Shown: piece after piece, positions 1-5,220 of the stretch
How positions within the stretch are numbered: position 1 is the stretch's first letter
Layout: each line of letters starts with the position of its first letter
Source: Parvibaculum sp.
Lineage (GTDB): Bacteria > Pseudomonadota > Alphaproteobacteria > Parvibaculales > Parvibaculaceae
Length of the DNA: 5,220 bases
NCBI GenBank assembly: GCA_020062605.1
Contig: JAGUWA010000398.1
Location: 1-5,220, forward strand
Reading direction: 5' to 3'
The notes under the pieces: generated by a model
Databases searched by the model: none
Seen by the model: the letters and a program-made list of their open reading frames with translations, nothing else
Told to the model about the DNA's origin: nothing
Program-made: the position numbers and the translations under genes

Positions 1-59
1 CGAGCCATCCCGACGAATCCATCTCGATTGTGCGCAGCTGGCTGCACGAAACCGCTTGA
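1..59 (+). CDS. fliF: Flagellar MS-ring protein FliF, C-terminal end (partial)
   Basis: Only the last 18 codons and the TGA stop (57-59) are present; the reading frame starts at base 3. The peptide reads SHPDESISIVRSWLHETA. FliF forms the membrane-embedded MS ring of the basal body, and its extreme cytoplasmic C-terminus binds the N-terminal domain of FliG. The pattern here (an acidic 'PDES' followed by an amphipathic I-x-I-V-R-x-W-L helix) is the characteristic FliG-binding tail of FliF. The assignment rests on this short motif plus the position directly upstream of fliG, where fliF normally lies. The gene's 5' part is outside the window. Confidence 0.85.
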   Translation, partial: SHPDESISIVRSWLHETA

Positions 60-62
60 GGA
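58..62 (+). promoter_or_regulatory. Ribosome binding site for fliG (supports the TTG start)
   Basis: GAGGA lies 8 bases before the TTG at 71 and overlaps the fliF stop codon (57-59). This spacing favours TTG 71 as the true fliG start and suggests translational coupling: ribosomes finishing fliF would sit on the fliG binding site. Confidence 0.7.
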
Positions 63-70
63 TCTGAAAA

Positions 71-1096
71 TTGGCGACGGCACCGAAAATCAAGGACGAA
101 AAGACCCTCACCGGCCCGCAGAAGGCGGCGATCTTCATGCTCGCGATCGGCGCGGACGACGCTGCACCTCTCTGGGAGATGCTCGACGAGGATGAAATCC
201 GCGAGATGTCGCAGATCATGTCCTCCCTCGGCTCGGTGCAGGCCGGCACCGTCGAAAAGCTTCTCGTTGAGTTCGCCTCCAAGGTCTCCGGCACCGGCGC
301 CCTGGTTGGCTCCTACGAGTCGACCGAACGTCTTCTCATGCGCTTCCTGCCCGAGGACCGGGTAAACGCTGTCATGGACGAAATCCGCGGCCCCGCCGGC
401 CGCACCATGTGGGAGAAGCTCGGCAACGTGAACGAAGCCGTCCTGGCGAGCTATCTGAAAAACGAATACCCGCAGACCGTCGCCGTGGTGCTCACCAAGA
501 TTCGTCCGGAGCACGCGGCCCGGGTCCTCGCCTGCCTGCCGGAAGACTTCGCACTCGAAGTCGTCACCCGCATGCTGCGCATGGAGTCCGTGCAGAAGGA
601 AATTCTCGACAAGGTCGAACAGACGCTTCGTTCCGAGTTCATGTCCAACCTGTCGCGCACCAACCGGCGTGACAGCCATGAGCTGATGGCCGAGATCTTC
701 AACAATTTCGATCGCCAGACGGAGAGCCGCTTCCTCGCATCGCTGGAAGAGCGTTCGCGCGAATCCGCCGACCGCATCAAGGCGCTCATGTTTACTTTCG
801 AAGACCTTGGGCGCCTCGATCCGGGCTCGGTACAGACGCTGCTGCGCGCTGTCGACAAGAACAAGCTTGCTGTCGCCCTCAAGGGTGCGTCCGACGCGCT
901 GCGCGACCTCTTCTTCGCGAACATGTCGGAGCGTGCTGCGAAGATACTCCGTGAAGACATGGAAATGATGGGCCCTGTCCGTCTGAAGGATGTCGATGAG
1001 GCTCAAACAACCATGGTCAACATCGCCAAGGACCTCGCCAACAAGGGCGAGATCATGATCGCCTCCGACAGCTCCGACAACGAACTCATTTACTGA
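71..1096 (+). CDS. fliG: Flagellar motor switch protein FliG
   Basis: A 341-residue protein, close to the usual 330-345 for FliG. FliG sits on the cytoplasmic face of the MS ring and, with FliM and FliN, forms the switch complex; its C-terminal domain meets the MotA-type stator and generates torque. The N-terminal domain (about 13-100, LTGPQKAAIFMLAIG) binds FliF. The middle domain holds EYPQ at 132-135, a variant of the FliM-binding EHPQ motif. The MFXF hinge is MFTF at 240-243. The C-terminal torque helix region keeps charge at all five positions studied in E. coli: by my alignment K271, R288, E295, D296 and R304 (LKGA, MSERAAKILRED, GPVR). The start is TTG, chosen because GAGGA lies 8 bases upstream and the N-terminal domain is complete only from there; the next in-frame Met (residue 23) is inside the conserved region. 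It begins 11 bases after fliF. Confidence 0.97.
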   Translation: MATAPKIKDEKTLTGPQKAAIFMLAIGADDAAPLWEMLDEDEIREMSQIMSSLGSVQAGTVEKLLVEFASKVSGTGALVGSYESTERLLMRFLPEDRVNAVMDEIRGPAGRTMWEKLGNVNEAVLASYLKNEYPQTVAVVLTKIRPEHAARVLACLPEDFALEVVTRMLRMESVQKEILDKVEQTLRSEFMSNLSRTNRRDSHELMAEIFNNFDRQTESRFLASLEERSRESADRIKALMFTFEDLGRLDPGSVQTLLRAVDKNKLAVALKGASDALRDLFFANMSERAAKILREDMEMMGPVRLKDVDEAQTTMVNIAKDLANKGEIMIASDSSDNELIY

Positions 1097-1129
1097 CCGG
1101 CATAGACAAGGGACATCCGGATCAACGGT

Positions 1130-1810
1130 ATGAAACAGGCAGTGAAGTTCACCTTCGACACACACTTCGGCGACAAGTCCAGGCGACCCGTCACCAAGAC
1201 TCCGTCGTCGCCTGCCTTCACCGAGGCGGATGTCGAGGCTGCGCGCAGGGAAGGCTTTATCGCCGGGCAGGCGCAAGGCCGCCACGACGCTGAAGTCGAG
1301 GCCGACCGTCAGCTTGGTGACACCATGGCGCAGCTCTCCCAGAGTGCAGCCAGCCTCCTCGCAGCCCTCGACAGCCATATCGCATCCACGAAACGTGAAG
1401 CCTCCGAACTCGCTCTCGAAGTCGCTCGCAAACTCGCTCCGGCACTCATCGCCACACGACCGGAAATCGAGATCGAAGCCCTGCTTCGGGACTGCCTCGC
1501 TCACCTGAACCGTGAGCCTCATATCCTGCTGCGCGTTTCCGCATCGCTCGTCGACCGCATGAAGGAGACAGTGGACCGTATGGCAATGGAACGGGGCCTG
1601 ACAGGTCGCATCATTCTTCTCGGCGAACCGGCAATGGCCGAAGGCGACTGCGTGGTTGAGTGGGCTGACGGTGGCGTTGCCCGAAACCGCGAGGAAATCG
1701 AGCGCGAAATCTCCGAGATCATCGCCCGGCACATCGAAACGATGAAAACCGGACAGGAAAATTCACTCGCCATGCACGAGCCCCACGAAGCGGGCCGAGA
1801 CGAGCGGTAA
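1130..1810 (+). CDS. fliH: FliH-family flagellar export regulator (FlbE-like)
   Basis: A 226-residue soluble protein. FliH binds the export ATPase FliI, restrains it, and docks it at the C-ring through FliN, feeding substrates to the type III gate. Family signs: a GxxxGxxxG run (G42, G46, G50) at the start of a long helix, a predicted alpha-helical or coiled-coil stretch (about 31-125), and a C-terminal domain with the typical G-D-C-x-V-E-W-x-D-G-G motif (172-182). The position between fliG and fliN matches FlbE of Caulobacter, once described as a sensor histidine kinase. I see no kinase H-box or ATP-binding N/G boxes, so FliH is the better reading. ATG 1130 is the first possible start after an in-frame TAG at 1103-1105, but its ribosome binding site is poor: AAGGGA (1108-1113) is 16 bases away and GGAT (1119-1122) is weak. 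The last 20 or so residues are polar and look like a disordered tail. FliH proteins diverge strongly, so similarity searches may give weak scores. Confidence 0.88.
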   Translation: MKQAVKFTFDTHFGDKSRRPVTKTPSSPAFTEADVEAARREGFIAGQAQGRHDAEVEADRQLGDTMAQLSQSAASLLAALDSHIASTKREASELALEVARKLAPALIATRPEIEIEALLRDCLAHLNREPHILLRVSASLVDRMKETVDRMAMERGLTGRIILLGEPAMAEGDCVVEWADGGVARNREEIEREISEIIARHIETMKTGQENSLAMHEPHEAGRDER

Positions 1811-1823
1811 CAACAGACATCTG

Positions 1824-1829
1824 AAGGAG
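1824..1829 (+). promoter_or_regulatory. Ribosome binding site for fliN
   Basis: AAGGAG, a near-perfect Shine-Dalgarno sequence, lies 8 bases before ATG 1838. It is much stronger than the site of the preceding fliH, consistent with FliN being needed in far more copies per motor. Confidence 0.8.
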
Positions 1830-1837
1830 TTCTCACT

Positions 1838-2194
1838 ATGGCCGACCAGGACGAAGAAGTCGCGCTTCCCGATCTCGCCGATGCCGAGGTTGCCTCCTCT
1901 CTCGATGAGACCGAAGTCGCGCAGGAGGAGGAAGATGTCGCGAGAACGGCACAGGACCTCGAGGCGGTCTTCGATGTCCCCGTGAATGTCTCGGCCGTCC
2001 TCGGCAAAACTCACATCGAGGTGTCGAACCTGCTGAAGCTCGGACGAGGCGCGATCGTCGAGCTCGACCGCAAGGTCGGCGAGGCCATCGACATCTACGT
2101 CAACGAAAGGCTCGTCGCACGCGGCGAAGTCGTGGTGGTAGACGATCGGCTCGGCGTCACGATGACGGAAATCGTCAAAGGCGGCCTCGTCTGA
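1838..2194 (+). CDS. fliN: Flagellar motor switch protein FliN
   Basis: A 118-residue protein, normal size for a short FliN. FliN forms the bottom of the cytoplasmic C-ring with FliM, takes part in rotation switching, and provides a docking site for FliH/FliI export complexes. The SpoA (surface presentation of antigens) domain spans about 42-114: it opens with the F-D-V-P-V-x-V strand (45-51), then the L-x-L-G-R-G turn (66-71) and V-G-E-A-I-D-I-Y-V-N (80-89), and closes with a V-T-x-T-E-I-V segment (107-113). Residues 3-42 are very acidic (many Asp/Glu, few Lys/Arg) and probably disordered. The gene follows fliH by 27 bases. The single SpoA domain and lack of a CheC-like part argue against FliM or FliY. 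No fliM is in the window. Confidence 0.96.
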   Translation: MADQDEEVALPDLADAEVASSLDETEVAQEEEDVARTAQDLEAVFDVPVNVSAVLGKTHIEVSNLLKLGRGAIVELDRKVGEAIDIYVNERLVARGEVVVVDDRLGVTMTEIVKGGLV

Positions 2195-2255
2195 CGCTGG
2201 ATCGATCTGAACCCGAAAACCGAAATCTGAGATAGAGAAAGTAGAGGAGCCGCAC
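2195..2255 (+). other. fliN-flbD intergenic leader, purine-rich
   Basis: This 61-base gap is the longest in the window. From about 2215 onward it is rich in A and G and poorer in C than the surrounding genes. It contains the self-complementary GATCGATC-type core near 2199-2206. I see no sigma-54 (-24/-12) element, no terminator hairpin with a T run, and no clear -35/-10 pair. It is most likely just an untranslated leader giving flbD an open ribosome binding site. Confidence 0.4.
2244..2249 (+). promoter_or_regulatory. Ribosome binding site for flbD
   Basis: GAGGAG lies 6 bases before ATG 2256, inside a purine-rich leader. It fixes the flbD start; the protein then begins directly with the first receiver strand (MRLLIVG), as expected for the family. 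Confidence 0.75.
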
Positions 2256-3623
2256 ATGCGCCTTCTGATCGTCGGAACCCTGAACGGACAGCTCTCCACC
2301 GCCACGAAAATGGCGATGGCGAAGGGCGCCAAGGTGACCCATACGGAGACCGTCGACCAGGCGATCGAGACACTGCGCGCAGGGCGCGGCGCCGATCTGA
2401 TGATGGTTGATGTTGCGATGGACATCGAGAACCTCATCTCCCGCCTTCAGGCTGAGCACATCTGTATCCCTGTTGTCGCATGCGGCGTCGAGACGAACGC
2501 CCGCGCCGCTGTGAATGCCATCCGGGCCGGCGCGAAGGAGTACATCCCGCTGCCCCCCGACGCCGATCTCATCGCCGCCGTGCTTTCGGCTGTTGCCGAT
2601 GAAAGTCACGCCCTCATCTTCCAGGACCAGAAGATGGCCTCGGTCGTGAAGCTCGCAGATCAGGTTGCTCCTTCCGAGGCGTCGATCCTCATCACCGGCG
2701 AATCCGGCACGGGTAAGGAAGTCATCGCGCACTACGTTCACAGTCGCTCGCTTCGGCGCGACAAGCCGTTCATCTCGGTGAACTGCGCTGCCATTCCGGA
2801 AAATCTGCTGGAGTCGGAACTCTTCGGCCATGAGAAAGGCGCATTCACAGGCGCGGTCGCTCGGCGCATTGGCAAGTTCGAGGAAGCCGACGGCGGTACG
2901 CTGCTGCTCGATGAAATCAGCGAAATGGACATACGCCTCCAGGCAAAGTTGCTTCGTGCCATTCAGGAGCGCGAGATCGATCGCGTCGGTGGAAAGACAC
3001 CCGTCAAAGTCAACATCCGCATCATTGCGACCTCGAACCGGGACCTGCAGGCCGAAGCCCGTTCGGGACGTTTCCGTGAAGACCTCTTCTACCGCCTGAA
3101 TGTCGTCAATCTCCAGCTCCCGCCCCTTCGAGAGCGTCCGGCCGACATCGTCGCGCTGGCGGACCATTTCGCGGCGCGCTACGCCAAGCAGAACGGCCTC
3201 GCTCAGAAGACGATTTCAGCGGAGGCTCGTCGCTTCCTCGGTCAGCATCGCTGGTCGGGAAATGTACGCGAACTCGAAAACACCATGCACCGTGCCGTGC
3301 TTCTTTCCACCGCTGCCGAGATCGATGTCGATGCGATTCGCCTGCCGGACGGAACACGGCTCGACGACACGCCTCTCAACGGCGTCGCCCAGAAAGCGGC
3401 GGCGGCAGCCGATGCCGCCTCCCGCGCCTTCGTCGGCAAAACGGTTGCGGAAGTGGAGCAGGATCTCATTCTCCAGACGCTCGACCATTGCTTCGGCAAC
3501 CGGACGCACGCCGCCAACATCCTCGGCATCTCGATCCGCACCCTGCGGAACAAACTCAAGGAATACGGCGAGCAGGGCATCCAGATACCGACGCCCGGCG
3601 AAGCCCGTCCCCAGTTCGGCTGA
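2256..3623 (+). CDS. flbD: Sigma-54-dependent flagellar regulator FlbD
   Basis: A 455-residue enhancer-binding protein of the NtrC class. In Caulobacter, FlbD activates late flagellar genes through sigma-54 and represses early ones, under control of the trans-acting factor FliX. Domains: a receiver-like region (1-115), an AAA+ ATPase (about 125-365) and a Fis-type helix-turn-helix (about 414-437, GNRTHAANILGISIRTLRNK). The AAA+ core is intact: Walker A GESGTGKE (148-155), the sigma-54-contacting loop GAFTGA (195-200), Walker B LLLDE (216-220), arginine-finger segment FREDLFYRL (R274, R280) and sensor II GNVREL (335-340). The receiver is degenerate: the acidic pair after strand 1 is missing (LLIVGTLN), the Lys before the final Pro is replaced (EYIPLPP, 95-101) and the usual Thr/Ser after strand 4 is absent, although D52 remains at the phospho-acceptor position. 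This fits FlbD rather than an ordinary two-component NtrC or FleQ. A conserved-looking Ala-rich linker (378-392) precedes the DNA-binding part. ATG 2256 has a strong GAGGAG site. Confidence 0.96.
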   Translation: MRLLIVGTLNGQLSTATKMAMAKGAKVTHTETVDQAIETLRAGRGADLMMVDVAMDIENLISRLQAEHICIPVVACGVETNARAAVNAIRAGAKEYIPLPPDADLIAAVLSAVADESHALIFQDQKMASVVKLADQVAPSEASILITGESGTGKEVIAHYVHSRSLRRDKPFISVNCAAIPENLLESELFGHEKGAFTGAVARRIGKFEEADGGTLLLDEISEMDIRLQAKLLRAIQEREIDRVGGKTPVKVNIRIIATSNRDLQAEARSGRFREDLFYRLNVVNLQLPPLRERPADIVALADHFAARYAKQNGLAQKTISAEARRFLGQHRWSGNVRELENTMHRAVLLSTAAEIDVDAIRLPDGTRLDDTPLNGVAQKAAAAADAASRAFVGKTVAEVEQDLILQTLDHCFGNRTHAANILGISIRTLRNKLKEYGEQGIQIPTPGEARPQFG

Positions 3624-3647
3624 CTTCTCAGACCCCACGCCTTTTCA

Positions 3648-3660
3648 GGAACGCAGTTCC
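3648..3660 (+). repeat. Small perfect inverted repeat upstream of flhA
   Basis: GGAAC-GCA-GTTCC forms a 5-bp stem with a 3-base loop. It ends directly beside the AGGGA ribosome binding site of flhA. There is no following T run, so it is not a typical terminator. It could slightly modulate flhA translation, act as part of a protein-binding site, or be chance; a 5-bp stem is weak evidence. Confidence 0.4.
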
Positions 3661-3665
3661 AGGGA
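3661..3665 (+). promoter_or_regulatory. Ribosome binding site for flhA
   Basis: AGGGA lies 8 bases before ATG 3674, the start of the FlhA frame. A second ATG at 3670, only 4 bases from this site, opens a frame that stops after three codons, so it cannot be the flhA start. Confidence 0.65.
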
Positions 3666-3673
3666 TTCAATGA

Positions 3674-5220
3674 ATGAGTGATGCAAGCAGCGCCGCGCCG
3701 GCAAAGGGAATGCTCGGCAGCCTTGGTATCTCTGGCATGACACCGCGCAGTCTGATAGCCGATCTCGCCAAGCGTGGCGATCTCGCTCTCGCGTTCGGCG
3801 TCATGGCGATTATCGTCGTTCTTATCCTGCCGCTGCCCGCCTTCCTGCTCGACTTTTCGCTCGCCATCTCGATCACCTTCTCCGTGCTCGTGCTGATGAC
3901 GGCGCTTTTCATCCAGAAGCCGCTCGAATTCAGTGCCTTTCCGACTGTCCTCCTCATTGCGACAATGTTGCGCCTCGCGCTGAATCTCGCTTCCACGCGC
4001 CTTATCCTCGGCCAGGGACACGAAGGCACTGGCAGCGCCGGCAAGGTCATCGAGGCCTTCGGCAATTTCGTGATGCAGGGCAACTTCGTCATCGGCGTCA
4101 TCGTCTTTGCGATCCTTGTCATCGTGAATTTCGTCGTCATCACCAAGGGTTCGGGCCGCATCGCGGAAGTTGCGGCGAGGTTCACTCTCGATGCCATGCC
4201 CGGCAAGCAGATGGCGATCGACGCCGATCTTTCCGCCGGCCTTATCGACGAAAAACAGGCGCGCGAACGCCGCACGAACCTGGAGAACGAAAGCTCCTTC
4301 TTCGGCGCCATGGACGGCGCCTCGAAGTTCGTCCGCGGCGACGCGATCGCAGGCCTTCTCATTACCTTCATCAACGTGATCGGCGGCATCGTGATTGGCG
4401 TCGCGCAGAACAGCATGAGCTTTGGCGATGCCGCTCACACCTACACGCTGCTCACGGTTGGCGATGGCCTCGTAAGCCAGATTCCCGCCCTCATCGTCTC
4501 GACAGCCGCAGGCCTCCTTGTGTCAAAGGCGGGTGTCGAAGGGGCCGCCGACGAAGCCCTCTTCGATCAGCTCTCTGGCTACCCGCAAGCACTCGGCATG
4601 TCCTCCTTCGTGATGGGCACCATGGCGCTTCTGCCGGGCCTTCCCGCAATCCCATTCCTTCTGCTCGCCGGAGCATCCGGCGGCCTCGCCTTCTATTTGA
4701 CGAAGACGCGCAAGAAGCGCCAGGACGATGCCGACCTTGCCGAGGCTCAGGAAGCGGAAGCAAAGCCCGTGGCCGAGGAACCGATCAGCACCGCACTCAA
4801 GATGGACGAGCTGCGCCTCGAGATCGGGTATGCGCTGCTACCGCTCATCAACGGCAAGGACCATCAGAAGCTCACCGACCAGATCAAGGCCCTGCGCCGT
4901 CAGATCGCGAGCGACATGGGCTTCGTCATGCCTTCCGTCCGCATCCTGGACAATGTCCAGATCGAGGCGAACAGCTATGTCATCCGCGTGAAGGAAGTCG
5001 AATCCGGTCGAGGCGACGTCTATGTCGGTCAGCTTCTCGTCATGGATCCGCATGGTGGTCAAATCCAGCTCCCCGGCCTTCACACCACGGAGCCGGCGTT
5101 CGGGCTGCCGGCGACCTGGATCGACGAAGGCTTGCGCGAGGAAGCATCCTTCCGCGGCTACACGGTGGTCGATCCTCCGACGGTGCTCACGACGCATCTC
5201 ACCGAGATCATCAAGGACAA
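3674..5220 (+). CDS. flhA: Flagellar type III export gate protein FlhA (partial, 3' end cut)
   Basis: The first 515 codons are present and the frame is open to the right edge; FlhA is usually about 690-700 residues, so roughly a quarter is missing. FlhA is an inner-membrane protein that forms a nonameric ring in the export apparatus, takes part in proton-driven export, and docks chaperone-substrate complexes with its cytoplasmic domain. After a polar N-terminus (1-35) there are about eight hydrophobic segments, roughly 38-56, 58-79, 90-112, 133-157, 222-246, 257-282, 305-325 and 327-343. The FHIPEP-family signature regions are clear: MLRLALNLASTRL (98-110), and the cytoplasmic loop from SGRIAEVAARFTLDAMPGKQ through MAIDADL to ESSFFGAMDGASKFVRGD (160-223). 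A charged linker (344-372) leads to the soluble domain with IASDMGFVMPSVRILDN (411-427), EPAFGLPATWI (473-483) and TTHL (506-509). The gene lies 50 bases after flbD on the same strand. InvA/LcrV-type secretion homologues are excluded mainly by the flagellar neighbours. Confidence 0.96.
   Translation, partial: MSDASSAAPAKGMLGSLGISGMTPRSLIADLAKRGDLALAFGVMAIIVVLILPLPAFLLDFSLAISITFSVLVLMTALFIQKPLEFSAFPTVLLIATMLRLALNLASTRLILGQGHEGTGSAGKVIEAFGNFVMQGNFVIGVIVFAILVIVNFVVITKGSGRIAEVAARFTLDAMPGKQMAIDADLSAGLIDEKQARERRTNLENESSFFGAMDGASKFVRGDAIAGLLITFINVIGGIVIGVAQNSMSFGDAAHTYTLLTVGDGLVSQIPALIVSTAAGLLVSKAGVEGAADEALFDQLSGYPQALGMSSFVMGTMALLPGLPAIPFLLLAGASGGLAFYLTKTRKKRQDDADLAEAQEAEAKPVAEEPISTALKMDELRLEIGYALLPLINGKDHQKLTDQIKALRRQIASDMGFVMPSVRILDNVQIEANSYVIRVKEVESGRGDVYVGQLLVMDPHGGQIQLPGLHTTEPAFGLPATWIDEGLREEASFRGYTVVDPPTVLTTHLTEIIKD

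Noticed and set aside
2195..2255. A possible internal promoter (sigma-54 or CtrA type) before flbD
   Set aside because: I found no GG/GC pair at -24/-12 spacing and no TTAA-N7-TTAA pattern in the gap.
2175..3167. A 330-codon open frame on the - strand opposite flbD
   Set aside because: It mirrors the conserved receiver and AAA+ coding sequence, shows no recognisable domain and has no neighbouring - strand genes; it is a codon-bias shadow.
3633..3642. A possible frameshift or remnant gene between flbD and flhA
   Set aside because: FlbD ends naturally after its helix-turn-helix and a short tail, and FlhA begins with a normal N-terminus, so the 50-base gap needs no missing coding sequence.
3624..3673. 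A possible rho-independent terminator after flbD
   Set aside because: The only hairpin has a 5-bp stem and is followed by AGGGA rather than a T run; the short TTTT at 3642-3645 precedes it.
3100..3681. A 193-codon + strand frame overlapping the flbD 3' half
   Set aside because: It is a Ser/Arg-rich out-of-frame translation of the conserved AAA+ and helix-turn-helix region, with no ribosome binding site evidence.
3242..4438. A 398-codon open frame on the - strand across the flbD end and flhA start
   Set aside because: It lies opposite two clearly conserved genes, its translation is low-complexity and rich in Asp, Glu, Arg and His, and no family is recognisable. Long antisense frames are common in GC-rich genes with biased third positions.

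Overview
The window is a compact block of flagellar genes, all on the + strand, from an alphaproteobacterium. The evidence is GC-rich DNA with a strong preference for G or C at third codon positions, a FliG with the alphaproteobacterial EYPQ variant of the EHPQ motif, and an FlbD-type sigma-54 activator with a degenerate receiver domain. FlbD is known from Caulobacter and relatives. The order fliF-fliG-fliH(flbE)-fliN-flbD matches the Caulobacter fliF operon layout as I recall it. Genus cannot be fixed from the sequence alone.

Layout: 1-59 is the last 18 codons of fliF (MS ring), including its FliG-binding tail. At 71-1096 is fliG (rotor switch/torque protein), starting at TTG. At 1130-1810 is a FliH-family protein (FlbE in Caulobacter naming). 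At 1838-2194 is fliN (C-ring SpoA-domain protein). At 2256-3623 is flbD (sigma-54 enhancer-binding protein). At 3674-5220 is flhA (export-gate membrane protein), which runs off the right edge. Gaps are 11, 33, 27, 61 and 50 bases. I see no rho-independent terminator and no convincing internal promoter, so a single transcript covering everything is the simplest reading. No stretch of 300 bases lacks a gene.

How the genes work together: FliF, FliG and FliN are successive layers of the basal body (MS ring, then switch/C-ring). FliH and FlhA belong to the flagellar type III export system: FliH regulates and delivers the FliI ATPase, and FlhA is the export gate and chaperone-docking platform. FlbD is a transcription factor that, in Caulobacter, senses completion of this early structure through FliX and then switches on later hook and filament genes through sigma-54 while repressing early genes. 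The regulator is therefore encoded among the parts whose assembly it monitors.

I found no mobile element, CRISPR array, RNA gene or clearly undescribed system. The points worth a second look are the degenerate FlbD receiver, the FliH/FlbE identity question, the unusual start regions of fliG, fliH and flhA, and a small hairpin next to the flhA ribosome binding site.
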